A stretch of 5,800 nucleotides of DNA from Bordetella parapertussis (GTDB lineage: Bacteria; Pseudomonadota; Gammaproteobacteria; Burkholderiales; Burkholderiaceae_B): NCBI GenBank assembly GCA_945862495.1, contig CAMAYM010000136.1:1-5800 (forward strand). Reading direction: 5' to 3'. Position 1 is the stretch's first letter. Each line of letters begins with the position of its first letter. Shown in pieces: positions 5,336 to 5,800 of this stretch. The notes below the pieces were generated by a model. The model was not told the origin of the DNA. It made no database searches and was given only the letters and a program-made list of their open reading frames with translations. Both the position numbers and the translations under genes were made by a program.

Positions 5336-5800
5336 ATGAGCCACGATCCAAGCTTTTACTTTCCCGCCCCTCGCGAACAAAAGTTCTGCAGCCAGTGCGG
5401 CACACGCAACACCAATCGTTTACTCGAGGGTGACAATCGCAAGCGGGATGTTTGTGAGAGTTGCGGTGCGGTGCATTATCAAAATCCACGCCTAGTGGTG
5501 GGGACGTTGCCGGTGTGGGGAGATAAAGTGCTCTTATGCCTCCGAGCCATCGAGCCGCGCGCCAACACCTGGACACTGCCTGCTGGCTTCATGGAACTCA
5601 ACGAGAGCATGGCGCAAGGGGCGGAGCGCGAAACCCAGGAAGAAGCAGGCGTCAAGATCACGCTTGGCAAGCTCTATACGGCCATTGATATCCCTCAAGT
5701 AGATCAAGTGCACGTGTACTTTTTGGCTGAGGCCTTGGGCCCTGAGCTTGATCCAGGACCTGAGACACTCGAAGCACGCTGGTTTGGCCTGGACGAAATA
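5336..5800 (+). CDS. zinc-ribbon NUDIX hydrolase, 3' end cut by window edge
   Basis: The frame is open from the ATG at 5336 to the window end (155 residues) and the stop lies outside. An N-terminal zinc ribbon has two CxxC knuckles, CSQC (Cys18, Cys21) and CESC (Cys40, Cys43), followed by HYQNPRLVVGTLPV. The NUDIX box at 84-106 is complete: Gly84, five residues, Glu90, seven residues, Arg98-Glu99, then Glu102-Glu103, Ala, Gly105 and Val106. These glutamates bind the catalytic Mg2+. NUDIX enzymes cleave nucleoside diphosphates linked to another group, releasing a nucleotide. Relatives with this ribbon are often annotated as ADP-ribose or NADH pyrophosphatases. The NudC-specific SQPWPFPxS motif would normally follow the box. 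Here LYTAIDIPQVDQVHVYFLAE occupies that region, so NudC is unlikely and the substrate is open. Four bases separate it from the preceding stop and there is no strong Shine-Dalgarno, so it is probably translated by coupling. Confidence 0.95.
   Translation, partial: MSHDPSFYFPAPREQKFCSQCGTRNTNRLLEGDNRKRDVCESCGAVHYQNPRLVVGTLPVWGDKVLLCLRAIEPRANTWTLPAGFMELNESMAQGAERETQEEAGVKITLGKLYTAIDIPQVDQVHVYFLAEALGPELDPGPETLEARWFGLDEI

Noticed and set aside
5334..5670. Minus-strand frames of 63-80 residues opposite the NUDIX gene
   Set aside because: The plus strand there encodes an intact zinc ribbon and NUDIX box, so the minus-strand frames are shadows.
5431..5800. NudC (NADH pyrophosphatase / RNA decapping) identity for the NUDIX gene
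   Set aside because: The zinc ribbon fits, but the SQPWPFPxS motif expected after the NUDIX box is absent, so a NudC symbol is not justified.

Overview
The window reads as an ordinary housekeeping stretch of a beta-proteobacterial chromosome, most likely Burkholderiales and possibly Alcaligenaceae-like. That placement is inferred from three things: an orphan 'Bug'-type (TctC family) periplasmic binding protein, a long type I MurB, and a transporter / unknown protein / zinc-ribbon NUDIX gene string. No tree or database search supports it. I see no phage, IS, CRISPR or defence genes.

Layout from left to right. The 3' part of dapB (lysine and meso-diaminopimelate synthesis, + strand) runs in from the left edge. 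It converges on murB (peptidoglycan precursor synthesis, - strand) with 21 bases between the stop codons, so two cell-wall precursor genes face each other. Divergent from murB is tRNA-Gly(GCC), whose strong promoter has its -35 box on the murB start codon. A hairpin after the tRNA has a T-rich run on both sides and probably terminates both the tRNA and the opposing bug gene. The bug gene (- strand) is a single gene without its membrane partners TctA/TctB. A 155-base divergent region with only weak promoter candidates separates it from tRNA-Cys(GCA) (+ strand). Only 65 bases after tRNA-Cys begins a + strand run of three genes: a 12-TM MFS transporter, an unrecognised 224-residue protein overlapping it by 20 bases, and a zinc-ribbon NUDIX hydrolase cut by the right edge. 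The tight spacing suggests one operon, perhaps read together with the tRNA.

The most unusual items are small: a QxPx tetrapeptide repeat at the N-terminus of the MFS protein next to a 14-base direct repeat in its leader; absence of a visible terminator between tRNA-Cys and that gene; the tRNA-Gly promoter lying on the murB start; and the unknown protein between transporter and NUDIX hydrolase. I found no convincing undescribed multi-gene system. No gap without a gene exceeds 300 bases.
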